Positions 31,571-39,294 of a stretch of 64,000 nt of DNA are shown piece after piece. Location: contig NZ_CP097636.1 in NCBI RefSeq assembly GCF_023573145.1, positions 1,426,001 through 1,490,000 on the forward strand, written 5' to 3'. Source of the DNA: Aquincola tertiaricarbonis (GTDB lineage Bacteria > Pseudomonadota > Gammaproteobacteria > Burkholderiales > Burkholderiaceae_C). Each line of letters begins with the position of its first letter. The stretch's first letter is position 1. The position numbers and the translations under genes were made by a program. The notes under the pieces are model-generated. The model was given only the letters and a program-made list of their open reading frames with translations. It made no database searches and was not told the DNA's origin.

Positions 31571-31735
31571 TGCGCGTCAGATCGCCTGTCGGCGTCCTGT
31601 TCAAGGGCGGCCCGGGCGGGGAGGCCTTCGGGCCTGCCGGTTCCTTCGTTCCGGTTTTCCACCCCCGCTTTGGGCCGCCACCCCCGTGTGGAAACGGGGG
31701 CGGCGGTTGTGTACCGCAACGAAGGAGCCGACAAC
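31571..31735 (+). promoter_or_regulatory. leader targeted by the C4-like RNA
   Basis: A 165-bp gene-free leader between the RNA terminator and the next ATG. It carries the antisense target CCTTCGTTCCGGTTTTCCAC (31643-31662), a short CCTGTC block (31585-31590) complementary to GACAGG in hairpin 1, and a strong hairpin CCCCCG-TGTGGAAA-CGGGGG (31681-31700). The loop of that hairpin repeats GTGTGGAAA of the RNA, so local pairing with the target can be exchanged for pairing with the RNA. The ribosome site GAAGGAG follows. Confidence 0.55.
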
Positions 31736-32083
31736 ATGGCTGGTCCGACCCTGGGCGCAACCGCGCCCGTGCAGACGTCTGCACCCTCGCAGCGTCCCCT
31801 GATCCGCATCCCCGAAACCACCCGCACGCGCCGCAACCACGGCGTGTTTCTGCTGGGCAATGAGCTGGCCAGCGTCTACAGCTCGCGCCGCCAGGCCGGC
31901 GGCCTGGGCGTGACGATGGCGCTGGGCGAAGGCTCGATGGTGCTCACCAGCAGCATGACCGCCGCCCAGGCCCGCGCCATGGCCCGGGCGCTGATCGCCG
32001 CGGCCGATGCCGCCGAAACCGTGTTGCGGCCCGTGGCCGCCATCGCCGCCGCCAGCACCGGCGTGACGCGAGGTGCAGCATGA
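31736..32083 (+). CDS. unknown small island protein, first gene under C4-like control
   Basis: A 115-residue protein starting at ATG after GAAGGAG. The central part RRNHGVFLLGNELASVYSSR followed by RQAGGLGVTMALGEGSMVLT looks like a small beta-rich domain. The N-terminus is Pro/Thr-rich and the C-terminus Ala-rich helical. I do not recognise it. It is the first gene of a chain in which each gene overlaps the next by a few bases up to the P-loop gene, so its translation likely controls the chain. Confidence 0.65.
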   Translation: MAGPTLGATAPVQTSAPSQRPLIRIPETTRTRRNHGVFLLGNELASVYSSRRQAGGLGVTMALGEGSMVLTSSMTAAQARAMARALIAAADAAETVLRPVAAIAAASTGVTRGAA

Positions 32084-32601
32084 AGGCCATCGACGCGAAG
32101 CCGGTGAGCTGCATTCCTGGTGCATCGGAAGGGGCTGACCTCAGCCTCACCGTGGTCGCCATGGGCTATGACCTGTGGGAAGGCACATCAGCCCAACTTG
32201 CAGCCGAGGGGCTGATTCCTGCGGGCTTCGAGTGGCCATCGCGCGACCAGTGGAAGGGCTGGACTGCTGGGCCTATGCACTACCTGCTGCACCGGCGCAA
32301 GCCGCACGGCTTCAAGGGGCCGCGCCGGGCGTGGATGGAGCTGGATCACTGGCGCTTGCGGCGCACCTTGGCCACGCATCGCAATGACGCGTTTTTCCAC
32401 GCCCGGCTGCACGAGGCGAGGCAAGAGCTGGCATGCCTGGAATGGGGGCAAACCGCGCAGGGCCGAGAAGCGTTCAGGCGCTGGCTGCAGGCCGGTGATG
32501 ACCGGGCCTTCCAGCGGTTCCTCAAGGCCGCGCTGCCGGCGCGTGGCGCGCGGCGCGGTCAGGTGGCAACCGGCCGAGCTGGCAAAGGTGGCCAGCCATG
32601 A
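32080..32601 (+). CDS. unknown island protein
   Basis: A 173-residue protein overlapping its neighbours by ATGA on both sides. It contains EWPSRDQWKGWTAGPMHYLL and HRRKPHGFKGPRRAWMELDH, with many Trp, Arg and His residues, then a helical part ARLHEARQELACLEWGQTAQ. The basic and aromatic character suits nucleic-acid binding (inference). No family recognised. Confidence 0.65.
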   Translation: MKAIDAKPVSCIPGASEGADLSLTVVAMGYDLWEGTSAQLAAEGLIPAGFEWPSRDQWKGWTAGPMHYLLHRRKPHGFKGPRRAWMELDHWRLRRTLATHRNDAFFHARLHEARQELACLEWGQTAQGREAFRRWLQAGDDRAFQRFLKAALPARGARRGQVATGRAGKGGQP

Positions 32602-33086
32602 GCACGAACACCGCGCAAGTCGTGGCGCTGCCGGGTGCAGTACTGCAGCCCGTGGTCAACCACCGCGGCCGCGGCCCGCTGCCGCGTGGCATTGGCCGCC
32701 TCGATCACGCCCGCCGCGCACGCCGGGCCCAGCTCATGGCGGCTGAGTTCGCGGCCGGCGCTGCCGCCAAGAAACAGGCCGAAGCGGCGGCCTTCTGGCG
32801 CGCCTCTATCGAGCTTGCCCAGGAGGAAGCCGACGAACAGGCCGAGCTGCTGGCCCTGCCCGCCCTGGCGCTGGTGGCACTGGTGCGCAGCCGCGCCGCT
32901 GAGCGGCTGCAGGCCGCCCGCCACAAGGCCGACAAGGCGCACGCGGCCCTGGCGGCGCTGCAGCCGCAGCAGGCCTGCAGCCAGGCCGCGCCGCTGCCGT
33001 TGGGCACGGTGGGGCCTGTGTCCCGCAGCACCAGTGCCGCCGCCGATGACCGCCGCAGCCTGGTTGCCGAGGGGGTTCGGTCATGA
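32598..33086 (+). CDS. unknown island protein, Ala-rich coiled coil
   Basis: A 162-residue protein. A central long helix (ARRAQLMAAEFAAGAAAKKQ, AEAAAFWRASIELAQEEADE, RAAERLQAARHKADKAHAAL) probably forms a coiled coil. The ends are low-complexity. ATGA overlaps on both sides place it in the same translational chain. No function assigned. Confidence 0.6.
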   Translation: MSTNTAQVVALPGAVLQPVVNHRGRGPLPRGIGRLDHARRARRAQLMAAEFAAGAAAKKQAEAAAFWRASIELAQEEADEQAELLALPALALVALVRSRAAERLQAARHKADKAHAALAALQPQQACSQAAPLPLGTVGPVSRSTSAAADDRRSLVAEGVRS

Positions 33087-33466
33087 GCATCAAGCACTGT
33101 GAACTGAGCAGTACCTTGCCATCACTCCTGGCCGGCCTGGTGGACCGCGCGGCCGACAACCTCACGCATGGCGAGCTGCAGCACCTGGCCAGCTTCAGCG
33201 AGGTGGCGCACATGCAGATCCAGCGGCTGGGCTGTGTGGCCGAAGGCGTGGCCCTGCTGGTGCAGAACGATGCGCAGGCGGCCACACCGGCCGGCAACTT
33301 CCAAACGCCTGAATCCGTCTCGCTGCTGCTGCTGGCGCTGGCCGACATGGCGGCGCAGGCCGATGCGCTGCTGACCATGGGCCAGCATGCCGAAGGCGTG
33401 ATGGAGTCGCGGGCCATGCCCGCCGCGGCTACGGCGCGGCGGCCTGGCAAGGGAGCGGCGCATTGA
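33083..33466 (+). CDS. unknown island protein, helical
   Basis: A 127-residue helical protein: LLAGLVDRAADNLTHGELQH, then HMQIQRLGCVAEGVALLVQN and SVSLLLLALADMAAQADALL. It resembles the short DUF3077-type or four-helix phage proteins in size only. It starts at ATG in ATGA and overlaps the next gene through TTGA. Confidence 0.6.
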   Translation: MSIKHCELSSTLPSLLAGLVDRAADNLTHGELQHLASFSEVAHMQIQRLGCVAEGVALLVQNDAQAATPAGNFQTPESVSLLLLALADMAAQADALLTMGQHAEGVMESRAMPAAATARRPGKGAAH

Positions 33467-33798
33467 ACCCGGCCCGCTGCATCAAGGCCGAGCACGTGCT
33501 GCTGGCGCTGGTGGCGCGCCGCGCCAACCCGTCTTGCCGTTGGGCCGCGATGGCCGATCACCACTGGACGGCCCGCGAGTGCTGGCGCCGCGACCTTGGC
33601 CCGACGACCGTGCACGCGCGGCCGCCGGCACTCACGCCCATGCAGCGCGGCAGCCTGCATCGGGCCATCCGCCGGCAGTACCTGGTCGAAGGCCTGCGCG
33701 GCATCCGCAAGACCTTCGGCACCACGCTGCGTGCCGTGGTGGCTGAACCGGCCCACGTGGTGCCCGACGGGCGCATGGCTGCCACAGGAGAACGCTGA
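33463..33798 (+). CDS. unknown island protein with TTG start
   Basis: A 111-residue basic protein whose only suitable start is TTG inside a TTGA overlap. It contains YLVEGLRGIRKTFGTTLRAV and many Arg and His. Rare starts within coupled overlaps are usual for such chains. It shares one base (TGATG) with the P-loop gene that follows. No family recognised. Confidence 0.55.
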   Translation: MNPARCIKAEHVLLALVARRANPSCRWAAMADHHWTARECWRRDLGPTTVHARPPALTPMQRGSLHRAIRRQYLVEGLRGIRKTFGTTLRAVVAEPAHVVPDGRMAATGER

Positions 33799-34328
33799 TG
33801 GACTTCAACGTAACGCGGGACCAGCTTCACCCGCGGTGGCTCACGCCGCCGCGCTGCAAGGTGCACTTGGTGTGCGGTGCTCCGGGCAGCGGCAAGAGCA
33901 CCCACGTGGCCACCCACCGCCAGCCCGGGGATACGGTCATCGACGTGGATGAGATCCTGGCCGAACTGGCGGGCTTGCCCCTCTACGTGGGCGACAAGGC
34001 GCAGTGGCTGGGGGCGGCCATCGATGAACGCAACCGCCGGCTGCAGGCCCTGGCCGCGCAGCCGGCCGACCACGTGGCCTGGTTCATCGTCGGCGCTGCC
34101 GACCCGGCGGCCTGCCAGTGGTGGGCCGTGAAGCTGCGCACGCGGTCCATCGTGGTCATCCACACGCCGCGCCGTGAATGCCTGGCCCGCATCGCGGCCG
34201 ACCCTCGCCGGGCGCACTGCCAGGCCGAGCACATCGCGGCCGTGAACTACTGGTTCGACGCCAGGGAAAGAGCTTGGAGCGCTGCGCAGCAGCGGGCTGA
34301 GCGAGACAGCCGCCGCAGCGACTGGTGA
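33798..34328 (+). CDS. P-loop kinase/ATPase-like protein
   Basis: A 176-residue protein with Walker A in VHLVCGAPGSGKSTHVATHR (about residues 22-41), a short Asp-rich strand DTVIDVDEILAELAG typical of polynucleotide-kinase-like AAA_33 proteins, the strand IVVIHTPRRECLARIAADPR in the place of the lid Arg residues, and a Trp/Arg-rich C-terminus. The substrate could be an RNA or DNA 5' end or a small molecule. Its position is directly upstream of the primase remnant, at the end of the coupled chain. Confidence 0.75.
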   Translation: MDFNVTRDQLHPRWLTPPRCKVHLVCGAPGSGKSTHVATHRQPGDTVIDVDEILAELAGLPLYVGDKAQWLGAAIDERNRRLQALAAQPADHVAWFIVGAADPAACQWWAVKLRTRSIVVIHTPRRECLARIAADPRRAHCQAEHIAAVNYWFDARERAWSAAQQRAERDSRRSDW

Positions 34329-34356
34329 ACGCGCGCAGGCGCACCTGAAGGACTCC

Positions 34357-36777
34357 ATGACACGCACTGCGCACCAGCGCCCCACCGTTCCCCGCGTCAT
34401 CACCGCTGAGCTGGTGCGTGAAGCGCTTTCGTTCGTGCCGCCCGATGTCGACCGCGAAACCTGGGCGCGCGTGGGCATGGCCATCAAGTCCGAGCTGGGC
34501 GAGGCGGGGCAAGAACTGTTCATGGACTGGTCGGCCCGCGGCCAGGCCTTCGCGGCGGCCGATGCCCATGCGCAACGCTGCCGGCGAGCTGCTGAACCTG
34601 CAGCGGGTGCTGCCCCAGCGGCCGCGCGACGGCAGCCCGGAAAAACGCTTTCTGGCCGGTGGCCGCAAGACCGGGCTGTTGCACTGGATCGGCCAGCCTG
34701 AGGGCGCCCCGCTGTTGTTGCTGGCCGAGGGCTACGCCACCGCGGCCAGCCTGCACGAAGCCACGGAGCGGCCCGTGGCGGTGTGCTTCGACGCCGGCAA
34801 CCTGGTGCACGTGGCCAAGGCCTTGGGCGAGCGGTTCCCCGGCGTGCCGCAACTGGTGTGCGGTGACGATGACCGCGACACGCAGGACCGCAGCGGCAAG
34901 AACCCGGGCCGCGACAAGGCCGCCAGCGCGGCCCGCGCCGCCAGGGCGCTGCAGTCCCCGGCCGCAACCGTGTTCCCCGTAGGCCTACCGGAAGGCGGCA
35001 GCGACTTCAACGACCTGGCCGCCGCTGCTGGAGGTGAGGTGGTGCGCGACGTGGTGGAGCGCGCCGCCGCTGCGCTGCTGGCCGGCAAGGCGCCGCCGCC
35101 GGTTGAGCCTGCGGCCGATGCTGCGGATGCGCCGCCGGCCGCACGGACGGGGCCTACGCTGCGCGTTCTGCCTGGTGGCAAGGGCAAGGGTGCGGCCGAG
35201 GCTTCGGGCGGCTCTGGCGGCCGCGGTGCTGGGCGTGGCCGCGACGGTGGGGCCGGCGCCGATGGTGAGGACGACGACGACGGCGGCGGCGGGGAACCGC
35301 CGACCTTCGCTGACCCGTTCTTCGTGGATGACCACGGCGTGTGGCACGTGGCCCGCGATGCCGAGGGGAACGAGAAAAAGCCGGTGTGGATCTGCGCTCC
35401 GCTGCACGTGACTGCGCGCACCCGGGCCGACGATGCGAACGGGTGGGGCAACCTCTTGGAGTTCACCGACCCGGACGGCAATGCCAAGGTGTGGGCCATG
35501 CCGGCGGCGATGCTGAGCGGGGAGGGAAGCGAGTGGGCCGGCCGGCTGCGGGACATGGGCCTGCGCATGGCGCCGGGCACGCGGCCGCGCAACCTCCTGG
35601 CGCAGTACATCGACACGCGCCAGCTCAGCGAGCGTGTGACATGCACCGACCGCGTGGGCTGGCACGGCGGCGTCTACGTGCTGCCCAGTGGCTGCATCGG
35701 TGGCGATGGCGAAAGCCGGCGCTACGTGTTCCAGAGCGAAAGCGGCATGGAAGACACCTTCCGCCGGCACGGCACGCTGCAGCAGTGGCAAGAGCGGGTC
35801 GGCGCGCTGTGCGTCGGCAACTCGCGGCTGCTGTTCGCGGTGAGCTGTGCGCTGGCCGGCCCGATGCTGCGGCCGGCCGAGGTGGAAAGCGGTGGCTTTC
35901 ACTTCCGGGGTGAATCCAGCCAGGGCAAGACCACGGCCCTGAAGGTGGCCACCAGCGTGTGGGGCCGGCCGAGCTACATGCAGCGCTGGCGCACCACCGA
36001 TAACGCGCTGGAAGCCACGGCGGTGCAGCACTGCGACTGCACCCTGATCCTCGATGAGTTCGGCCAGCTGGACCCGCGTGTTGCCGGGGATGTTTCCTAC
36101 ATGTTAGCCAACGATCAAGAGAAGGGCCGGGCCACCCGCGGCGGGCTCAGCCGCAAGCGCCGCACCTGGCGGCTGCTGTTCCTGTCGTCGGGTGAAGTGT
36201 CCCTGGCGCAGCACATGGAGCTGGCAGCGAAGATGCCGCGCGCTGGCCAGGAAGTGCGCATGCTCGATATCCCCTTGGATGCCGGCGTGGGCATGGGCGG
36301 CTTGGAGCAGCTGCACGGCCTGGACCGGCCCGCCGAGCTGGCCGACGCCATCACCAGCGCGGCCGCGAAGTTCTACGGCGCTGCGGGCCGGGCCTGGCTC
36401 GAATGGGCGGCCGCCCACTTCGACACGCTGACCACCGCGCCGGCACCCCGCTGCGCATGGGCTTCAAGCGCATGGTCGATGGCGAGGGCGAGCCGGTGAA
36501 GATCGACGCGGCCACCGAGTACATCGACAAGCGCAGCACCGAAGAAAGCCGCGCGGTGACGAACTCGCTGGTGGAGTACATGGTGCTGCCCGAAGCCTTC
36601 AAGCGTGAGATGTGCAAGGGCTTCGACCACAACGCGGTGGCCGCCATCCTGCGCGCCGCCGGCCACCTGCGCACCGATGGCCAGCGCTTCACGAACCGCG
36701 TTCGCCTGCCCGGGATGGGGAAGGTGGCGGTCTACCACTTCAAGCCCTCGATCTTCACCACCGAAGGAGACGACTGA
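34357..36777 (+). pseudogene. P4-alpha-like primase/helicase (DUF927), broken by two frame changes
   Basis: The start after GAAGGA gives a PriCT-type N-terminus in frame 1 (LVREALSFVPPDVDRETWAR, VGMAIKSELGEAGQELFMDW). Near 34560 homology jumps to frame 2 with the Toprim-like part PMRNAAGELLNLQRVLP and LLLAEGYATAASLHEATERP. The DUF927 helicase follows, with Walker A FRGESSQGKTTALKVATSVW and Walker B CTLILDEFGQLD. Near 36440 it returns to frame 1 (GFKRMVDGEGEP, YMVLPEAFKREMCKGFDHNA). Segments usually present between these parts are missing at both junctions, so two internal deletions are likely. They restore the original frame at the end, and the intact centre could still be made as a 34418-36499 product only with a foreign N-terminus. 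Confidence 0.85.
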
Positions 36778-36778
36778 T

Positions 36779-37162
36779 ATGCCCATGGCTGCCCCCAAGC
36801 CCTGTGCGCACCCGGGCTGCGGCCAGCTGGTGCGCGATGGCACCAGCCGCTGCAGTGCCCACAAGGTGCGCCCCGGCAGCTTTGCTGATGCGGGCCGTGG
36901 TACGCGCCAGGAACGCGGCTACGGCGCGGCCTGGGATCGCCTGCGGCGGCGCATCCTGGTGCGCGATGGCGGGCTGTGCCAGCCCTGCCTACAGGCCGGC
37001 CACACCACCGCGGCGCAGGCGGTCGACCACATCGTGAACAAGGCGACATGGCGCCGGCGCCATGGCTCGCTGAAGGGCTGCGACGACGAGGGCAATCTGC
37101 AGTCCATCTGCAACGACTGCCACCGCCAGAAGACCGACCGTGAGAAGCGGGGTGAGGCATGA
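36779..37162 (+). CDS. HNH endonuclease, phage packaging type
   Basis: A 127-residue HNH nuclease. The N-terminus has PCAHPGCGQLVRDGTSRCSA with two Cys pairs, ERGYGAAWDRLRRRILVRDG and LCQPCLQAGHTTAAQAVDHI (the first His of HNH). The end is DDEGNLQSICNDCHRQKTDR, with Asn, Cys pair and His. In lambdoid phages and capsid-forming satellites this gene stands directly before terminase. Here no terminase follows. The ATG lies one base after the primase stop. Confidence 0.92.
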   Translation: MPMAAPKPCAHPGCGQLVRDGTSRCSAHKVRPGSFADAGRGTRQERGYGAAWDRLRRRILVRDGGLCQPCLQAGHTTAAQAVDHIVNKATWRRRHGSLKGCDDEGNLQSICNDCHRQKTDREKRGEA

Positions 37163-37509
37163 GCGGCCCCAGTCGCCTGGGGCGCAAGGTCACCTGGCGG
37201 CCGCGGGGCGAGGTGCGCCAGGCCATCGGTGCGGCTGCGCAGGCGTACATGGCCGAGGGCCAGCCGGCCACCATCCGAGAGCTGGCAGCGCGGGCTGGCG
37301 TCGGGCTGATCGCAGCCCAGCAGTGCGTGTCCAACATGCTGCGGGCCGGCGAGCTGGCCGCCACGGGCACGAAGGCGATGCCGGGCGTCAAGCGTCCCGT
37401 GCTGCTGCTGGTGCCCGTCGCCGCGGTGGCTGCCAGTGAACCCGCCGGCCGCGACCTGGGCCGGCTGCTGGCCGGATGGTCGGCCAAGGTGCGACCGCCT
37501 CGCACGTGA
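37159..37509 (+). CDS. small winged-helix-like DNA-binding protein
   Basis: A 116-residue protein overlapping the HNH gene by ATGA. YMAEGQPATIRELAARAGVG and LIAAQQCVSNMLRAGELAAT read as a winged helix. The C-terminal part VLLLVPVAAVAASEPAGRDL is hydrophobic to amphipathic. Perhaps a regulator or a divergent small-terminase-like protein. No firm assignment. Confidence 0.6.
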   Translation: MSGPSRLGRKVTWRPRGEVRQAIGAAAQAYMAEGQPATIRELAARAGVGLIAAQQCVSNMLRAGELAATGTKAMPGVKRPVLLLVPVAAVAASEPAGRDLGRLLAGWSAKVRPPRT

Positions 37510-37625
37510 ATCGCACGCGGCCCGGCGGCGAGCCAGGGCCGCGAAGCTGCGGGGGCAAGCGCGCCTCCCGCAACACGGCCCGACGTGGGAACGGCCCGGG
37601 CCTCAACCAGCAGATCTACCCGTGA
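37506..37625 (+). CDS. possible 39-residue open frame, remnant or leader
   Basis: A GTG in a GTGA overlap with the preceding gene opens a short basic frame (KRASRNTARRGNG, ending GLNQQIYP). The overlap follows the pattern of the operon, but the sequence has no known match. It may be the start of a packaging gene whose rest was lost. Confidence 0.3.
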   Translation: MNRTRPGGEPGPRSCGGKRASRNTARRGNGPGLNQQIYP

Positions 37626-38361
37626 GGCGCCTGGCAAAGCGCCGGAGCGGGGTTCGCGGCGCATCTGGACATGCACTGCAGGTGCGCTGCCCTGCGGCTG
37701 TGGTGCGCTACCCCTGGTGCTCGCGGGCACCTGTCCCGCGCCGGCTCGGCGGTGAGCACTGGGCGCTTACCCAGTTCAAAATGAAATCTACATTTTGAGA
37801 ACTGCCGCTTCGTGGTTGCCCGCCCTTTCGCCGCTGGGCGGGGCCGCGAGGCGGTGCCCGGCCCGTGCGCGGCAGTGAACAGGTGTAGACGAAACTGGCA
37901 GCTTCCTTGCGCACGTGTCCCCGCGTGAAGGGCTGCCGGGGACGCGCGCCGGCCGGGTGGGGACAGCAGAAATCTAGGATTCATGCGGGCTAGCGGGCAG
38001 CGTCCCCGCTGCCCCGCAGTCCCCGCCACCAAAAAGGGTAAGTCGAAATGCGTTGCGGGATCGTGCTGGCGGTGCATCTCGGCCGGCTGTGGATAACTTT
38101 TGCAGCGACTCTACATTTTGAGGAAATGGCGCGGGGTTAGAGTTGCTCAAAAATGCGGCATCGGGCTGCAGGCCGCATGAATGCTTGCTTTGCGGCCGAT
38201 GGGGGTGTGCACAACCGGGCAGCGCGAGTGCTGGACAACGGGCGTTATGTAAAACATATGTCGATAAAACGCGCTGCTTTGTCTACATAGAGTAGTGTTG
38301 TACACTGCGCACCTGCGCAGCGCCGGGGCGGTGCTGCAGTCACCCGAAGAGAAGGAAGACC
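37626..38361. other. gene-free right block, probable origin and control region
   Basis: No credible gene lies in this block. It has a perfect reverse DnaA box, TGTGGATAA (38088-38096), and an inverted repeat TCAAAATG-AAATCTA-CATTTTGA at 37775-37798. TCTACATTTTGAG is repeated at 37787-37799 and 38110-38122, with a weaker inverted copy near 38147. CCGCATGAA/TTCATGCGG motifs lie at 37980 and 38172, and an AT-rich tract at 38245-38310 leads into a promoter. P4-type elements carry their cis replication region with alpha-binding repeats near one end, and this block fits that place. Confidence 0.5.
38279..38306 (+). promoter_or_regulatory. promoter for the Cro/CI-like gene
   Basis: TTGTCT (38279-38284) and TACACT (38301-38306) with a 16-bp spacer that contains CTACATAGAGTAG, a short dyad suited to a repressor. 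It lies 55 bp before the ATG and follows an AT-rich tract in an otherwise GC-rich sequence. Confidence 0.5.
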
Positions 38362-38652
38362 ATGACCCCTGCCGAGTTCGATGCAGCCTTGGCTGAGCTG
38401 CGATGGAAGGCCGCCGACTTCACCAGGCGCACGGGCCTGGTGCCTAACACCGCCTGGCGGTGGCGCAAGGGCACCACGCCGATTCCCGAATGGGTGCCTG
38501 AGTACCTGGGCATGGCCTTGGAGATCCAGCGGCTGCATGCCCGCTTCGTCGCGCCGCTGCGTGGCGCGGCTGCGCCGGCTGCTGATCCTGGTGCTGATGA
38601 TGAGGCGGCAGAGGCGCCAGAAACGGGGAGTCGCGGCGCGTCCTTACAGTAA
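38362..38652 (+). CDS. Cro/CI-type helix-turn-helix regulator
   Basis: A 96-residue protein. MTPAEFDAALAELRWKAADF followed by TRRTGLVPNTAWRWRKGTTP is a phage-type HTH, and IPEWVPEYLGMALEIQRLHA is the following helix. The tail is acidic and low-complexity. The start has GAGAAGGAAG upstream. It is the last gene of the island, and its final codons overlap the first right arm-type site (CAGTAA), so integrase binding and this gene are physically linked. Confidence 0.8.
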   Translation: MTPAEFDAALAELRWKAADFTRRTGLVPNTAWRWRKGTTPIPEWVPEYLGMALEIQRLHARFVAPLRGAAAPAADPGADDEAAEAPETGSRGASLQ

Positions 38653-38667
38653 CTTTGTCAGTAACTT
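38647..38667. promoter_or_regulatory. right integrase arm-type sites
   Basis: Two direct copies of CAGTAACTT (38647-38655, 38659-38667) match the left-arm motif near the integrase. They lie 61 bp inside attR. Confidence 0.65.
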
Positions 38668-38727
38668 GATCGGCGTTCCGGCCGTGAATCTTTGTGAATC
38701 AATGACTTAGCGGCGATGTTGGAGTGA

Positions 38728-38747
38728 CCCCGGCCCACCAGATCACC
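38728..38747. other. attR of the ssrA island
   Basis: CCCCGGCCCACCAGATCACC repeats the tmRNA 3' end and its flank (26667-26687) with one T missing in the acceptor-stem part. It marks the right edge of the island. Confidence 0.88.
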
Positions 38748-38787
38748 AAAAAAAAGCCCCGACCGGCGACGGTTCGGGGTTTTTTCT
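38748..38787 (+). terminator. original ssrA terminator displaced beyond attR
   Basis: An A run, then AAGCCCCGA and TTCGGGGTTTTTT form a strong hairpin with a long T tract, directly after attR. Before integration this would have lain immediately after the tmRNA, so it is most simply the native ssrA terminator. Confidence 0.85.
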
Positions 38788-38868
38788 TGCCCGTTGCCGG
38801 CCCGCCGTCCTTGCGGGAATCCAAAGATGGACTAGTATTGGCTCCATGTCTAGATCCGGATCCACAGC

Positions 38869-39294
38869 GTGACTGCTCTGCCTGCTTCCCAAGCCAGCGT
38901 CTCGCTGGACCATGTCACCGAGCAGCAGATGTCCGCCGCCGGCCTGCGGGCCTTCGAGCGCATCGCGGCCCTGTGGGGCCTGTCGGTGGATGAGCAACTG
39001 GTGCTGCTGGGCAGCCCGGGCCGGTCCACGCTGTTTGCCTGGCGCAAGCAGCCCGAGAAGGCGCATCTGTCGCGCGACACGCTGGAGCGGCTGTCCAACC
39101 TGCTGGGCATTTACAAGGCTTTGCAGATACTGCTGCCCGACCCCGCTGCGGCCGATGCCTGGGTGCGGCGGCCCAACACGGCAGCACCGTTCGGCGGGCG
39201 CAGTGCGCTGCAGCGCATGCTGGCCGGCAACATGAGCGACCTGTCCGCGGTGCGCCAGTACCTGGATGCCGTGCGCGGAGGTGGATGGTCGTGA
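38869..39294 (+). CDS. Xre/MbcA/ParS-type antitoxin
   Basis: A 141-residue antitoxin of the DUF2384 class. QMSAAGLRAFERIAALWGLS and VDEQLVLLGSPGRSTLFAWR form the N-terminal HTH, HLSRDTLERLSNLLGIYKAL links to the toxin-binding domain, and WVRRPNTAAPFGGRSALQRM followed by the YLDAVRGGGW end completes the family signature. The start is GTG, just after a tiny upstream frame (ATG 38846) whose stop overlaps it. The gene overlaps the RES toxin, as these pairs always do. CTAG-containing sequence upstream (38830-38855) may be the operator. Confidence 0.88.
   Translation: MTALPASQASVSLDHVTEQQMSAAGLRAFERIAALWGLSVDEQLVLLGSPGRSTLFAWRKQPEKAHLSRDTLERLSNLLGIYKALQILLPDPAAADAWVRRPNTAAPFGGRSALQRMLAGNMSDLSAVRQYLDAVRGGGWS

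Larger units (their letters stand above)
26681..38747. mobile_element. 12-kb phage-satellite-like island integrated in ssrA
   Basis: The island begins at the tmRNA 3' end and finishes at a 20-bp copy of that end. It contains a tyrosine integrase next to the target, AlpA, a broken P4-alpha-like primase/helicase, an HNH nuclease, a Cro-like regulator, a C4-like RNA and about ten unknown small genes, almost all on the plus strand and many overlapping by 4 bp. Integrase arm repeats are found at both ends. There are no capsid, tail or lysis genes, which fits a P4-like or PICI-like satellite or its remnant. The lesions in the primase suggest it no longer replicates by itself. Confidence 0.9.

Noticed and set aside
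34540..34600. Programmed ribosomal frameshift in the primase gene
   Set aside because: No slippery heptamer or pseudoknot is visible, and domain sequence is missing at the junction, so deletion explains it better.
37436..37798. Plus-strand 120-residue frame overlapping the winged-helix gene
   Set aside because: Runs through the coding region in another frame and ends in the AT-rich inverted repeat; no coding signs.
38846..38871. Tiny frame MSRSGSTA before the antitoxin as a leader peptide
   Set aside because: Eight codons ending in the antitoxin GTG; may allow translational coupling but no further evidence supports a regulated leader.
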